Positions 54,410 through 63,552 of a stretch of 64,000 nt of DNA are shown one piece after another. Each line of letters starts with the position of its first letter. Positions within the stretch are counted from its first letter, which is position 1. This DNA is from CAWIKY01 sp963836905. Lineage in GTDB: Bacteria; Pseudomonadota; Alphaproteobacteria; Caulobacterales; Hyphomonadaceae. A model generated the notes under the pieces. It saw only the letters and a list, made by a program, of their open reading frames with translations. It was not told where the DNA came from and did not search any database. The translations under genes and the position numbers were made by a program. The stretch spans positions 248,001 to 312,000 of the forward strand of contig CAWIKY010000003.1 in NCBI GenBank assembly GCA_963836905.1, read 5' to 3'.

Positions 54410-55223
54410 ATCCGCGTGCCTCCCAAGCCTTGTAGACAAGCAAGGCGGTTGCCGTTGCGAGGTTCAGACTATCCGCGCCAGCGCGCATGGGAAGGCGTAG
54501 CAATACATCGCATTTGTCTTCAAGCTCGCCCGGAAGACCTTTCTGCTCGTTGCCCATCAAAAGAATACATGCCGCGCCGAACGTCTTGGAGTCGCTGGTC
54601 CATTTTCCGTGCATGGACGCGGCTATGAGCGGCATCTTGGCCGCATCGGCCATGGCCTCGAACGTTTCCCGGTCCAGCATCACGATGGATACCGCAAAGA
54701 TTGAGCCCATGCTTGCCCGTACGCATTCGAGACTGAACGGATCGCAGCAGTCCCCAACCAGAAAGACCTGCCGTACACCGGCAAAGTCTGCCGTCCGCAG
54801 GATAGTGCCGAGGTTTCCGGGGTCGCGGACTTCATAGAGCGCCAGCCATGTGCCGGCCGGTGTATCTGCTGGAACATCCGCTGCCGCAGTCTGCGGCCTG
54901 AACGCTGCGACGATGGTTTGCGGGTTTTCCTTTCGCGCAATCTGGCCCAGAAGCCGGTCGGTAACTTCCTCGACCCGCGCACCGTGTGCCTGCAGAGCTT
55001 GAATGGCTTTTGCCGAAGCCTCCCGGATCAGACCATCCCGGCCATGCACAGCATAAACAGGTGTCCAGCCATGGCTCAACGCTTCCTCGACGAGCCGCAC
55101 CCCTTCCGCCAGAAACAGATCATGTTCGCGCCTGCCCTTCTTTCGCTCAAGTGATCGCAGAAGCTTCACCAGCGGATTCGCCGCGCTGGTTATGGTTTCA
55201 TTTTGTATACCTTCAGAGGCCAT
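54393..55223 (-). CDS. TrmH/SpoU family RNA methyltransferase
   Basis: A 276-residue SPOUT methyltransferase. The N-terminal substrate-binding part (ITSAANPLVKLLRSLERKKGRREHDLFLAEGVRLVEEAL) precedes the knot domain with ALYEVRDPGNLGTILRTADFAGV, CILLMGNEQKGLPGEL and the LRLPMRAGADSLNLATATALLVYKA motif 3. It 2'-O-methylates rRNA or tRNA; the target is not decided. ATG 55223 is chosen by homology. Confidence 0.93.
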   Translation of the reverse strand: MASEGIQNETITSAANPLVKLLRSLERKKGRREHDLFLAEGVRLVEEALSHGWTPVYAVHGRDGLIREASAKAIQALQAHGARVEEVTDRLLGQIARKENPQTIVAAFRPQTAAADVPADTPAGTWLALYEVRDPGNLGTILRTADFAGVRQVFLVGDCCDPFSLECVRASMGSIFAVSIVMLDRETFEAMADAAKMPLIAASMHGKWTSDSKTFGAACILLMGNEQKGLPGELEDKCDVLLRLPMRAGADSLNLATATALLVYKAWEARGYDGAS

Positions 55224-55321
55224 AGATATGAACGCTCCGCTGCAGGCGCTGACTTGATCCGCTTTCCGGCTTGGGGCAGTGCAGCCGGACCGGCAGACCA
55301 GAAGCAGGAACAGGAGCAGAC

Positions 55322-56746
55322 TTGAGTTCGGGACGAAGCATATTTGACTGGCCAATCCTTCTGGCAGGCATCCTCGCCTTTGGCTGGCTGGGCTGGTGGG
55401 CTGTATATGCCGGACCGGACTTTGCAGGCAAGTTCGAGACCCGACTTGAGGACGCCGCCAACAGTGCTTTGCTGGAAGCCGGGATCGAATGGGCCGGTGT
55501 GCGCGTGGACGGACAATCTGCCGTCATGTCCGGTCAGGCGCCGAACGCCGACGAAGCCAATGATGCTCTGCAGGTCGTCGCTACAGCCGTCGGCAGGGGT
55601 GGATGGCTGTATGGCGGAATTGTATCGGTCTCTACGAATTTTTCGATGGCACCTGGTGTGTCGCCATTCACGTTTTCAGCGACCCGCGCAGGCAACGGGC
55701 TAGTCCTGTCCGGCTTTGTACCGAACCGGGCCTTGCGCGAACGACTGTTGGAAGCAGGCCGTATCGCGAGCCCTGATGGCCAGGTCGAAGACCGTTTGAC
55801 GATCGCCGCAGGCGAACCCGATGGCGACTGGGTCGCAGCAGCAGAGCTCGCCATTGCCAGTGTCGCAGACCTTCTCAACGGCGCAAGCGAACTTACCGAT
55901 ACGGCTATCTTCGTTGCGGGCGAGGCTCCAGATTATGCCGCCCTGCGTGCCGTACGCGACCGGCTCCGCAATGCTCCTGCGGGCTTTACAGCGGACTCAG
56001 ATATCGAAACGCCCACAATATGGGGTGCGTTCCTGCAAGGCGACCGGCTGGAGCTGCGCGGTCTCGTTCCCGATGCGAATACAAAACGCCAGCTTCTGGT
56101 GCTCGCTGAACGCTTCTATGATGGTGCTGTCCTGGACGGGCTGACCAGCGCGTCCATGCCTGATGATCGCTGGCTCTCCGGGGTACGTGCCGCCCTGCCC
56201 CAGTTTGCAAGGTTTCAGTCCGGGCGGCTGACCTTCGACGGGGAAGCGGTCGTCATCTCCGGACAGGCAACCGAAAGCGTTCTTGACTACCTTCGCGAGG
56301 ATCTTGTCCGGCTTACGGAAGGTGTGAATCTTCGGATAGAGGCCGAACCCATAGCTGCCAGTGTAGCCGGTCTGGATACGCTGTCGCAGGCGGATACACC
56401 CCGACCGGCCTGTGACGAAGCCTATAGCGAAGCGCTGGGCGATGGCGTGATCGGCTATACCGGCCGGGATCAGGAACTCTCGCGCGAGTCCGGTCGTGTT
56501 CTCGACAGGCTTGTGGCGGTTGCGGAGCGCTGCTCACCGCTTGGCACGCGCATTACGGGTTTGACCTTCATCAATGGCAATCAGGTTATTTCCAGAACCG
56601 ACGCGCAGGTCCGCGCGGACAGGATCGCCGATTACCTTATTGCCAAAGGCATCGCACCGGAACAGGTTGAGGTTACGATAGCGCGGGACCCTGTACCTGC
56701 TCCACCCAGCGCACAGGTCCTTGTCTCAACACGAAGCGGAAACTAG
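55322..56746 (+). CDS. Membrane-anchored BON/OmpA-like protein
   Basis: A 474-residue protein: one N-terminal membrane helix (about residues 9-29), then repeated BON-like modules (WAGVRVDGQSAVMSGQAPNADEANDAL; NGLVLSGFVPNRALRERLL; GDRLELRGLVPDANTKRQLL; GEAVVISGQATESVLDYL), then an OmpA-like peptidoglycan-binding domain (about residues 370-474, VISRTDAQVRADRIADYLIAKGI). The start is a TTG at 55322 with AGGAG 6 bases upstream; no ATG fits. Likely inner-membrane anchored and periplasmic. The coiled-coil gene follows two bases later. Confidence 0.8.
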   Translation: MSSGRSIFDWPILLAGILAFGWLGWWAVYAGPDFAGKFETRLEDAANSALLEAGIEWAGVRVDGQSAVMSGQAPNADEANDALQVVATAVGRGGWLYGGIVSVSTNFSMAPGVSPFTFSATRAGNGLVLSGFVPNRALRERLLEAGRIASPDGQVEDRLTIAAGEPDGDWVAAAELAIASVADLLNGASELTDTAIFVAGEAPDYAALRAVRDRLRNAPAGFTADSDIETPTIWGAFLQGDRLELRGLVPDANTKRQLLVLAERFYDGAVLDGLTSASMPDDRWLSGVRAALPQFARFQSGRLTFDGEAVVISGQATESVLDYLREDLVRLTEGVNLRIEAEPIAASVAGLDTLSQADTPRPACDEAYSEALGDGVIGYTGRDQELSRESGRVLDRLVAVAERCSPLGTRITGLTFINGNQVISRTDAQVRADRIADYLIAKGIAPEQVEVTIARDPVPAPPSAQVLVSTRSGN

Positions 56747-56748
56747 CG

Positions 56749-57480
56749 ATGATCGAACTTGTCACGCATATGTGGATTGCGCTGGTCGGCGCAGCGATGG
56801 CTGGACTGCTCATTGGCTGGGCCTTGAGAGGTCTGACGCGAAAGGCAGCGCCCCGCGCGAAGACTCCTGTTCAACCAAAGCCGATGGCGCAAGAGCGCCA
56901 GACACTGCGGGCTGACGATGTGCGAATAGCGGTGGCCCGCGGCGCAAAGGCCGAGAAGGATCTCTCCAGCGCGCAGAACCAGCTTCTCGTCGCCAACAAG
57001 CAGATCAGATTCCTACAGCAGGAAACCGGTCGTCTGAAGCAGCGTCTTGGCATAGCCCACGAAGCCCCGGTCGCGGAAAACGAAGAGCTGACCGCGCTCG
57101 AACAGGACGAGGAGCGGACCCGTCTGGTCTGGCGAAACAGGTATCTGGAATCGCGTGTACGCCATTTGCAAGCGGCGCAGAATGATGCTGACCCCGTGAA
57201 TGATCTCACGGATCAGGACGATGCGCAGAAAGCCAAGCTGGAATGGCAGGTACGATATCTTGAAAAGCGTATTGCGGACTTCGAAAAGAACGATCTCGAT
57301 CTCGAAGCGGCCCCTGCAGGCGTACCTCTCGACCAGCCGCCAGTGACGCGAGCGGCGTCAGAGGAGACCGATGATACCCTGCCGGATGAACCGGAAATCG
57401 CCCGTTTGCGCTGGCGCAACCGCTATCTCGAAAGCCGTCTCAAATATATTGAAGGCAAGGAAGCCGATACCACGGCCTGA
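56749..57480 (+). CDS. Membrane-anchored coiled-coil protein with three internal repeats
   Basis: A 243-residue protein I do not recognise. One N-terminal membrane helix (residues 9-27), a helical coiled-coil (64-101), then three copies of an RLxWRNRYLESRxxxLE-like motif at residues 124-141, 163-179 and 219-236, separated by acidic linkers. It is co-transcribed with the OmpA-like gene (2-base gap), so it may act in the same envelope complex. Its stop abuts the msrB stop within a perfect 16-bp palindrome (57473-57488). Confidence 0.7.
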   Translation: MIELVTHMWIALVGAAMAGLLIGWALRGLTRKAAPRAKTPVQPKPMAQERQTLRADDVRIAVARGAKAEKDLSSAQNQLLVANKQIRFLQQETGRLKQRLGIAHEAPVAENEELTALEQDEERTRLVWRNRYLESRVRHLQAAQNDADPVNDLTDQDDAQKAKLEWQVRYLEKRIADFEKNDLDLEAAPAGVPLDQPPVTRAASEETDDTLPDEPEIARLRWRNRYLESRLKYIEGKEADTTA

Positions 57481-57488
57481 TCAGGCCG
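57473..57488. repeat. 16-bp palindrome over two convergent stop codons
   Basis: CGGCCTGATCAGGCCG at 57473-57488 is self-complementary and contains the stop codons of both converging genes. No T-run follows, so it is not a standard terminator. Confidence 0.5.
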
Positions 57489-58047
57489 GGACAAAGATCA
57501 GCGCGACGCCGTTATTGCAGTAACGAAGCCCCGTCGGTCGCGGGCCGTCATCGAAGACATGCCCCTGATGGCTGAGACACCGGGCACAGTGATATTCCGT
57601 ACGCTGCATGAAGAGCGTGTTGTCGGGTTTGGTAGCGATAGCATCAGGCAAGTGATCGAAAAAGCTCGGCCAGCCCGTCCCGGACTTGTATTTTGTTGAA
57701 GCCGCGAACAGCGGGAGTTCGCAGCCCTTGCACGCAAAGACGCCGTCCCGGGTCTCATCGTTCAGCGGGCTGCTGAAGGGCCGTTCGGTCCCCTCTTCAC
57801 GCATGACATCGAAAGCATCCGCGCTCAGGCGCTCGCGCCATTCGTCTTCCGTGATGTTACGGAATGGACTGTCTGCATACATGGCTTGAACGGACTGGGA
57901 GGCGCTATTGCCCCCTTGTGTTCCAGCCTGACCGGCAGGCGAGGGCCCTTGCGGGGTTGCGCCGCCCGTTCGGGAGCAGGCGGCGGCAGCCAGACCAAGC
58001 GAGGCAGTGAGAAAGAAGCGGCGGGAAGTCAGTGTCGGTTGAGTCAT
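57481..58047 (-). CDS. msrB: Exported peptide-methionine (R)-S-oxide reductase
   Basis: A 188-residue MsrB that repairs methionine R-sulfoxide. An N-terminal SRRFFLTASLGLAAAAC looks like a Tat signal with a lipobox Cys, so it is probably an envelope lipoprotein. Zinc-binding Cys pairs are CKGC and CARC; FSSPLNDE, GTGWPSFFDH and the active-site Cys in GLRYCNNGVALIF are present. ATG 58047 is chosen over 58056 by signal layout. Confidence 0.92.
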   Translation of the reverse strand: MTQPTLTSRRFFLTASLGLAAAACSRTGGATPQGPSPAGQAGTQGGNSASQSVQAMYADSPFRNITEDEWRERLSADAFDVMREEGTERPFSSPLNDETRDGVFACKGCELPLFAASTKYKSGTGWPSFFDHLPDAIATKPDNTLFMQRTEYHCARCLSHQGHVFDDGPRPTGLRYCNNGVALIFVPA

Positions 58048-58119
58048 GACAATCAAATGCGCTCACCGGCCCGTAGTTTCCAGTTTTCAGGCTGCACAAT
58101 TACGTGAACCGGGCATCGC

Positions 58120-58635
58120 CTATGGTTCATGGATCTCGCCCGTATCGTCCGACTGCATTTCCCTTTGGCGCATCGGCATCGCGTCGATGATCTCGTATAC
58201 GGCATCGGCGGCCACCGGTGCATTTGACTTGTGTTTCACGTCGCCATCCTTTCCGATCAATACGAGTGCAAAAGCATCAGGGTTGACCCCGTAGGCAGTG
58301 CGCAGCGCTTTTGCATCAAGCTTTGTGGTTTCCAGGCCTGCGGGGAACACGCCGCTCACTACACCATCGCCGATCGCCAGAACGACCAGATCGCGGGCCG
58401 CCAACTCTGTCGGACGAAAATAGGCGACCTGTTCTGACAGCTGCCTCGGCTCATGACGCGGCGTGGTACTGCCGAAAACGAGGATCACACGGTTCTCCCA
58501 TTCGAACGCCGTCAGATCCTTTCCCGTGTCCTGTGTTTGATGCGTAGACGTGTCCTGATGCTGGTCTGCCATTGCGAGACCTCCTGTAAGACTGAAGAGA
58601 TAGAGACCGAGAACAACGTGCAGGCTTCTGCTCAT
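58120..58635 (-). CDS. DUF4174 family exported protein
   Basis: A 171-residue protein with a signal peptide ending near GLAMADQH. The DUF4174 pattern is seen in DLTAFEWENRVILVFG, LVLIGKDGDVKHKSNAPVAADAVYEIIDAMPMRQREM. The domain is thioredoxin-like in outline, without catalytic Cys, and the function is unknown. It follows msrB-like genes in some relatives; here it is 73 bases away on the same strand. Confidence 0.87.
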   Translation of the reverse strand: MSRSLHVVLGLYLFSLTGGLAMADQHQDTSTHQTQDTGKDLTAFEWENRVILVFGSTTPRHEPRQLSEQVAYFRPTELAARDLVVLAIGDGVVSGVFPAGLETTKLDAKALRTAYGVNPDAFALVLIGKDGDVKHKSNAPVAADAVYEIIDAMPMRQREMQSDDTGEIHEP

Positions 58636-58873
58636 TTTCGGTGTCTCCTGACATGTGTCGACACGCTCTTAACGGACGAAGCGAGGAAGCGTTGCGATTG
58701 CCTCCTGTCGCAAAGCGGCTCTCTACCAGATCGAACCCTGCAAACGGAATGTTTGGCGCTCTCCCGACCGACTGCCTTGAGACTGCAACAGGAATTTGAC
58801 CCAAGAGGGTGACAGCGCAGGCGCTTCGCCTATGTGTTCAATCATCCGGAACTTAAAGACTGTGGGTGGCCTG

Positions 58874-59607
58874 ATGGCGTTCAAGACCTTGTCCCTTCTT
58901 ATCGCGCTAGTGCTTTGCGCAGGCGTTCATCAGTCGGCGAGCGCTCAGAGCCTTGCGGGGGTGTTTGGACCTGGCGTGTATGAGGGAGATAAATCGGTCC
59001 AGTACCGCACTGCGTTTGTGCCGGAAGAGAATGGCCGCGATTTAAGATACGCTCACCGGTTTCACTATCAGCAGTCTTTGAACGGAGATTTCAGACTGCG
59101 GGGGGTTATCGTCGGAAGCGACACCGGTGCCGGAGATTTCGAATACAGGTTTGTACAGGGCGAACTCCAGTGGGAGCTGACGCCCGAAGGGTCCAATGTC
59201 TGGAGTACGGGGCTACGGTTTGATGGCCGTCTGGCCGATGCGAACGCGCCCGATCAGGTTGGCGTAAACTGGACGAACCAGTTCGATTTTGCGCCCGACT
59301 GGCATGCCAGAGCGATCGTGCTCACGACCGTTCAGATCGGTGATCGTGCGCGAGATGGAATTGGCTTGCAAACCCGCTTCTCTTTGCATCGTGCACTTGG
59401 AAACGGTCTTGGCCTGAATGCAGAACTTTTCAACAATTACGGCTTCTCTGACGATTTTGGCAGCTTCGAGCAGCAGAACCACGCGCTGGGCCTGACCGCC
59501 AGCAAGAGCCTTGGCGGCGGATGGTCGGTTTATGGCGGCGGCATCTTCGGACTTCAGAAAACGCCGCCGATCAGGATTACAGGCTCTGGATCACCCGGTC
59601 CTTTTAG
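58874..59607 (+). CDS. Predicted exported protein of unknown function, with one apparent frameshift
   Basis: An exported protein of about 244 residues with a signal peptide ending near QSASAQS. The rest is beta-rich, with alternating strands and Gly/Asp turns (RFHYQQSLNGDFRLRGVIVGSD, NQFDFAPDWHARAIVLTTVQIG, HALGLTASKSLGGGWSVYGGG), suggesting a small outer-membrane barrel. As read it runs to 59659 and into the next gene. Adding one T at 59552-59554 gives ENAADQDYRLWITRSF and stop at 59607, a barrel-like aromatic C-terminus. I do not recognise a named family. Confidence 0.65.
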
Positions 59608-59610
59608 GTA

Positions 59611-60120
59611 TCAGCCGCCGGGTTTCAGAAAATCCGTTTTGCCGAGCGCGACGCCTTGATGGCGGAGCAGTGCATAGGCGGTGGCCGCGTGAAAATGCAG
59701 GTTCGGCACGATGAAGCCGATCAGAAACTCCTGGCCGGTCATGTGCATTGGCTCTCCACGGGTCGGAATTTTGAGCGTGACATCGCCATTGGCTTCAATG
59801 CCCTCATCGGACAAGCCCATGACAACCTCGAGCGCCTTTTCGCACCGGACGGCAAGCGCCTCGAAAGAGGTCTCGGTGTCCGGAAACGAAGGTGCGTCAC
59901 TGCCCGCAAGCCGTGAGCCGCCGCGCGCGGTGATATCGCAGGCAATCTGGACCTGGCGGCTCATCGGGAGCATGTCGGGAAAGAGCCTCGCATCCAGATA
60001 GTTCTCTTCCGGTGTCGATGTCGCCTCGGCATGCGCCGCAGCCTTGCGGAGGAAACTTGCCATCGAGCCAAGCGTTTGCCCGGCAGAGCTTTTCAGAAAC
60101 GCCGAAAGATTGGTGGCCAT
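59611..60120 (-). CDS. DUF1993 family protein
   Basis: A 169-residue protein of the DUF1993 family, a four-helix DinB-like fold without established function. Features are LSAFLKSSAGQTLGSMASFLRKAAAHA, RLFPDMLPMSRQVQIACDIT and the C-terminal GFIVPNLHFHAATAYALLRHQGVALGKTDFL. ATG 60120 is preferred over 60126 because AAGGA is correctly spaced for it. Confidence 0.88.
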   Translation of the reverse strand: MATNLSAFLKSSAGQTLGSMASFLRKAAAHAEATSTPEENYLDARLFPDMLPMSRQVQIACDITARGGSRLAGSDAPSFPDTETSFEALAVRCEKALEVVMGLSDEGIEANGDVTLKIPTRGEPMHMTGQEFLIGFIVPNLHFHAATAYALLRHQGVALGKTDFLKPGG

Positions 60121-60254
60121 GAACATATCCTTTATTGGTAAGGGTAAGGAGGTCGTAGCACCGTTCATCGCGGCAGCGTCAGGCTTATATTTTCACACCC
60201 AACTCTTGACGCGGCGCAGTCAGCATCGCTTTCCTTGTTTCAGGAGGACTCCCT

Positions 60255-62114
60255 ATGACTTACAGAAAACTGCTGGTGGGCGCGAGCGCGCTTGGCCTGG
60301 TCATGATGGCCGGTTGCGGCAACAACGCGAACATCTCGACACCCGTGGAAGCTGAACCGGCCGTTGAAGATGCACAGGCCGGGCCAACGGTCGAAGATGC
60401 GCGGGCCTTTCTGGCCGACGCCGAAGCTGAACTCGCTGCGCTCTCCAAGGAGATAGCGCCTGTTTACTGGGCTCAGGCAACGAACATCACCGACGAAACC
60501 AATGCGGCGGCTGCAGAAGCAGGCGCCCGCGTCACCAAGACCGCTGTGCGCCTTGCCAACGCCACGAAGCGTTTCAACGATGTCGAACTCCCGGCTGACC
60601 TGGCCCGCAAGATGCAGCGCCTGAAGTCGAACGTGACGATCCCGGCCCCATCGAGCGAAGGTGCAGCGGAGGAACTTGCGGAGATCACCACTTACCTGGA
60701 TGCCACCTATGGAACCGGGACCTTCACCTATAACGGCGAAACCCTGAACCTCGACCAGCTCTCCAATATCATCGAGCAGAGCCGCGACCCCGAAGAACTG
60801 AGGGCCGTCTGGGAAGGTTGGCGGACGATATCGGTTCCGATGAGGGACAGGTATGCTCGGATGGTCGAGATTGCCAATGAGGGGGCGCGCGAGCTCGGCT
60901 ACTCCAGCCTGGATCAGATGTGGCTCTCCAAATACGACATGCCTGCGGCGGATATGGAAGCCGAAGTCGACCGGTTGTGGAATCAGGTTTCACCGCTTTA
61001 TGACGAGCTCCACTGCCATGTGCGGGCCGGTCTGAACGCCTCGTACGGCGACGACGTCCAGCCGGCCAGCGGCCCGATCCGTGCTGACCTTCTCGGCAAC
61101 ATGTGGGCTCAGCAATGGTCGGGTGTCTATGATCTGGTGAAGCCGGAAACCGGCGGCGCCTTGCAATACGACGTCACCGAGAGGCTCAAGGAGAAGGGCT
61201 ATACGCCGATCAGCATGGTGGAAACTGCCGAAGCCTTCTTCACCTCGCTAGGGCTTGCCCCCTTGCCGGAGACGTTCTGGGAACGATCAATGATCGTGCG
61301 GCCGCCGGATCGCGAAGTCGTCTGCCATGCGTCGGCCTGGAACCTCGACGACGAGGAAGACGTGCGCATCAAGATGTGTACCGAAGTCAATTCCGAGGAC
61401 TTCCAGACCGTGCACCATGAACTGGGGCACAATTACTATCAGCGGGCCTACAAGGACGTCGACTATCTCTACAAGGATGGCGCGCATGATGGCTTCCACG
61501 AAGCCATCGGTGATTTCATCGCACTCTCGATCACGCCTGATTATCTGGTCAAGATTGGTCTGATCGACGAGAGCGAAGTCCCCGGGACCGACGCCGACAT
61601 CGCGCTACTGATGAACACGGCGCTCGACAAGATCGCTTTCCTGCCGTTCGCCATCACCATGGATAGCTGGCGCTGGAGCGTTCTGGCCGGTGAAACCGCG
61701 CCGGAAGACTACAATTCGGCCTGGTGGGAGAAGCGGCTCGAATATCAGGGTATCGTACCGCCCGGACCTCGCCCGGCCGATGGGTTTGACCCCGGCGCGA
61801 AGTATCATATTCCCGGAAACACGCCGTATCTGCGCTACTTCCTGTCCTTCGTGATGCAATTCCAGTTCCACAAGGCGGCCTGTGACCAGGCAGGTTGGGA
61901 GGGTCCTCTCCACCGCTGTTCGATTTACGGCAATGAAGAGGTCGGACGCCGGTTCAACGCCATGATGGAAATGGGCGCCAGCGAACCTTGGCCCGATGTG
62001 CTGGAAACGTTCACCGGCACGCGGGAAATGGATGGCTCGGCAATCATCGAATACTTCGATCCCCTGATCGGATACCTGCGCGAGCAGAACAAGGATCGTG
62101 CCTGCGGCTGGTAA
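60255..62114 (+). CDS. M2 family (ACE-like) peptidyl-dipeptidase lipoprotein
   Basis: A 619-residue bacterial homologue of angiotensin-converting enzyme. The signal sequence ends in the lipobox MAGC (Cys17). The zinc site is HHELGHNYYQ (HExxH) with the third ligand Glu in DGFHEAIGDF. EELRAVWEGW and FLSFVMQFQFHKAAC are further M2 blocks. It removes C-terminal dipeptides, probably in the periplasm. AGGAGG precedes the ATG, and a strong terminator follows 25 bases after the stop. Confidence 0.94.
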   Translation: MTYRKLLVGASALGLVMMAGCGNNANISTPVEAEPAVEDAQAGPTVEDARAFLADAEAELAALSKEIAPVYWAQATNITDETNAAAAEAGARVTKTAVRLANATKRFNDVELPADLARKMQRLKSNVTIPAPSSEGAAEELAEITTYLDATYGTGTFTYNGETLNLDQLSNIIEQSRDPEELRAVWEGWRTISVPMRDRYARMVEIANEGARELGYSSLDQMWLSKYDMPAADMEAEVDRLWNQVSPLYDELHCHVRAGLNASYGDDVQPASGPIRADLLGNMWAQQWSGVYDLVKPETGGALQYDVTERLKEKGYTPISMVETAEAFFTSLGLAPLPETFWERSMIVRPPDREVVCHASAWNLDDEEDVRIKMCTEVNSEDFQTVHHELGHNYYQRAYKDVDYLYKDGAHDGFHEAIGDFIALSITPDYLVKIGLIDESEVPGTDADIALLMNTALDKIAFLPFAITMDSWRWSVLAGETAPEDYNSAWWEKRLEYQGIVPPGPRPADGFDPGAKYHIPGNTPYLRYFLSFVMQFQFHKAACDQAGWEGPLHRCSIYGNEEVGRRFNAMMEMGASEPWPDVLETFTGTREMDGSAIIEYFDPLIGYLREQNKDRACGW

Positions 62115-62138
62115 GCTGGCAGACCCGCATCATGACAG

Positions 62139-62169
62139 AAAACCCGTCGGTTCGCCGACGGGTTTTTTT
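62139..62169 (+). terminator. Terminator of the M2 peptidase gene
   Basis: A 12-bp perfect stem (62139-62150 and 62155-62166, core CCCGTCGG) with a TTCG tetraloop and seven T (62163-62169). As the stem is symmetric with A before it, it can also act on the PAS gene from the other side. Confidence 0.95.
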
Positions 62170-62190
62170 ATCTGCTGAACGGTAGAAGGA

Positions 62191-62718
62191 TCAGGCGAAC
62201 TGCAAGGCGCGCGGTGCGCGAGAAGAAGAAGTGTGATCAGTCCTCTCGGTTCCGATCACATGGTGCCTCGGCAGTGTTACGGCGTCGGCAGGCACTGATT
62301 CGTGACGGTCGTAGCACATTACGTATTGCGTACCCGTCGCCGTTTCCCGAAGCGGAAGTCGCATCCACCGGTGAATACTGTTTGCCGATACCGGTGTGAG
62401 CCCGCAGACAGGTGCACGCAACCGGCTGGCCTGTTCGAGAGCGAGCGTCCAGGCATCGCATTCGACCATCACGTGACTGACCGGAAGGCCGCGAACCTCG
62501 GCTCCAAAGACATCGCGCAGCATGCTGCCCGTCAATCGGAAACAGAATTCGCCATCATCGAGTTGCTGGACTACCGACAGATGAGCGAGACAGAAGAACA
62601 CGCCACGCGGGGAAATGTCCTTGCGCTCAGGCAGGCCCGCGTCGCCACACTTCGACGCCCAGTATTTCAGAAGCCGTGTCTGCTCACCTGAAATGGTCGC
62701 AATCCCGTCGCCCGGCAT
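62191..62718 (-). CDS. PAS_5 domain protein
   Basis: A 175-residue protein of the alphaproteobacterial PAS_5 family: LLKYWASKCGDAGLPERKDISPRGVFFCLAHLSVV, EFCFRLTGSMLRDVFGAEVRGLPVS and a C-terminal strand-rich part (RLPLRETATGTQYVMCYDR). Such stand-alone PAS proteins are of unknown signal and role. ATG 62718 is preferred to an upstream TTG (62754). Ends 22 bases from the preceding terminator. Confidence 0.82.
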   Translation of the reverse strand: MPGDGIATISGEQTRLLKYWASKCGDAGLPERKDISPRGVFFCLAHLSVVQQLDDGEFCFRLTGSMLRDVFGAEVRGLPVSHVMVECDAWTLALEQASRLRAPVCGLTPVSANSIHRWMRLPLRETATGTQYVMCYDRHESVPADAVTLPRHHVIGTERTDHTSSSRAPRALQFA

Positions 62719-62871
62719 CTCGTAAGCTCTCCCCGTTTCCCTGGACAGGGTCAACGTCTCTTAATTCGCGAATCGCGCCAAGAGGGAATATTGAAAAACA
62801 CGCATATATTCTCAGGCGAAGAGTCAACCGACATTAAAACAGGGCCTTCGGATCGCGCAGAGTGGCGCCTT

Positions 62872-63294
62872 CTAGCGGCGCTGGCGGCTTCCCTGACCAA
62901 GACCCATCTTCTTGGCGAGCTCCGAGCGATGCTTGGCGTAGTTTGGTGCGACCATCGGATAGTCGTGTGGAAGGTTCCACTTTTCGCGGTACTCTTCCGG
63001 TGACATGTCATAACTGGAACGCAGATGACGTTTGAGAGACTTGAACCGTTTGCCGTCTTCCAGACAGATCAGATAATCGGGCGTGACCGACTTCTTTACG
63101 GACACTGCAGGCACCAGGTCCTTTGCTTCCTCAACGCTACCCGAATTACCCAGATCGATGAGTGCCGAATGCACACGCGTAATCAGTGACGGCAAATCGG
63201 CCATTTGTACGGGGTTATTGCCCACATACGCGGCAACGATCTCCGACGTCATCTCCAGCGTATACCCTTGCTCGGTGGCACTTTCAGTGCTCAT
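62872..63294 (-). CDS. MucR/Ros family transcriptional regulator
   Basis: A 140-residue zinc-finger-type regulator. The core YLICLEDGKRFKSLKRHLRSSYDMSPEEYREKWNLPHDYPMVAPNYAKHRSELAKKMGLG is diagnostic of MucR/Ros proteins, which in Caulobacter and rhizobia bind AT-rich DNA and repress or activate envelope and cell-cycle genes. ATG 63294 is preferred over 63300 because AAGGA is correctly spaced. The 258-base upstream region is relatively AT-rich, fitting autoregulation, but I saw no defined operator. Confidence 0.93.
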   Translation of the reverse strand: MSTESATEQGYTLEMTSEIVAAYVGNNPVQMADLPSLITRVHSALIDLGNSGSVEEAKDLVPAVSVKKSVTPDYLICLEDGKRFKSLKRHLRSSYDMSPEEYREKWNLPHDYPMVAPNYAKHRSELAKKMGLGQGSRQRR

Positions 63295-63552
63295 TTCCAT
63301 ATCCTTATTCAACGGTTTTACGACACAGCCTGATTTCGTTTGCCAGTTTGGCATGAATTTTGGAAGTAAAAAAGGCTAAACCTGCAATCTGCAAGTCAGC
63401 CAAAGCAATGTAGGTCTTTAAAAGGACTTTACGCGCCTGACCGCATAACAAGGATAGGGTGGCTGATATAGTCCCTTGTTTCGAGCGCAGAACGCTCTCT
63501 CCATTCAAGACGCGAGTGACGTCTATCGAGGCTTTACAGAATTGGTCAGTGA

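Noticed and set aside
53936..54628. 230-codon + strand ORF
   Set aside because: Antisense of the RlmI-like and TrmH-like genes; no domain features.
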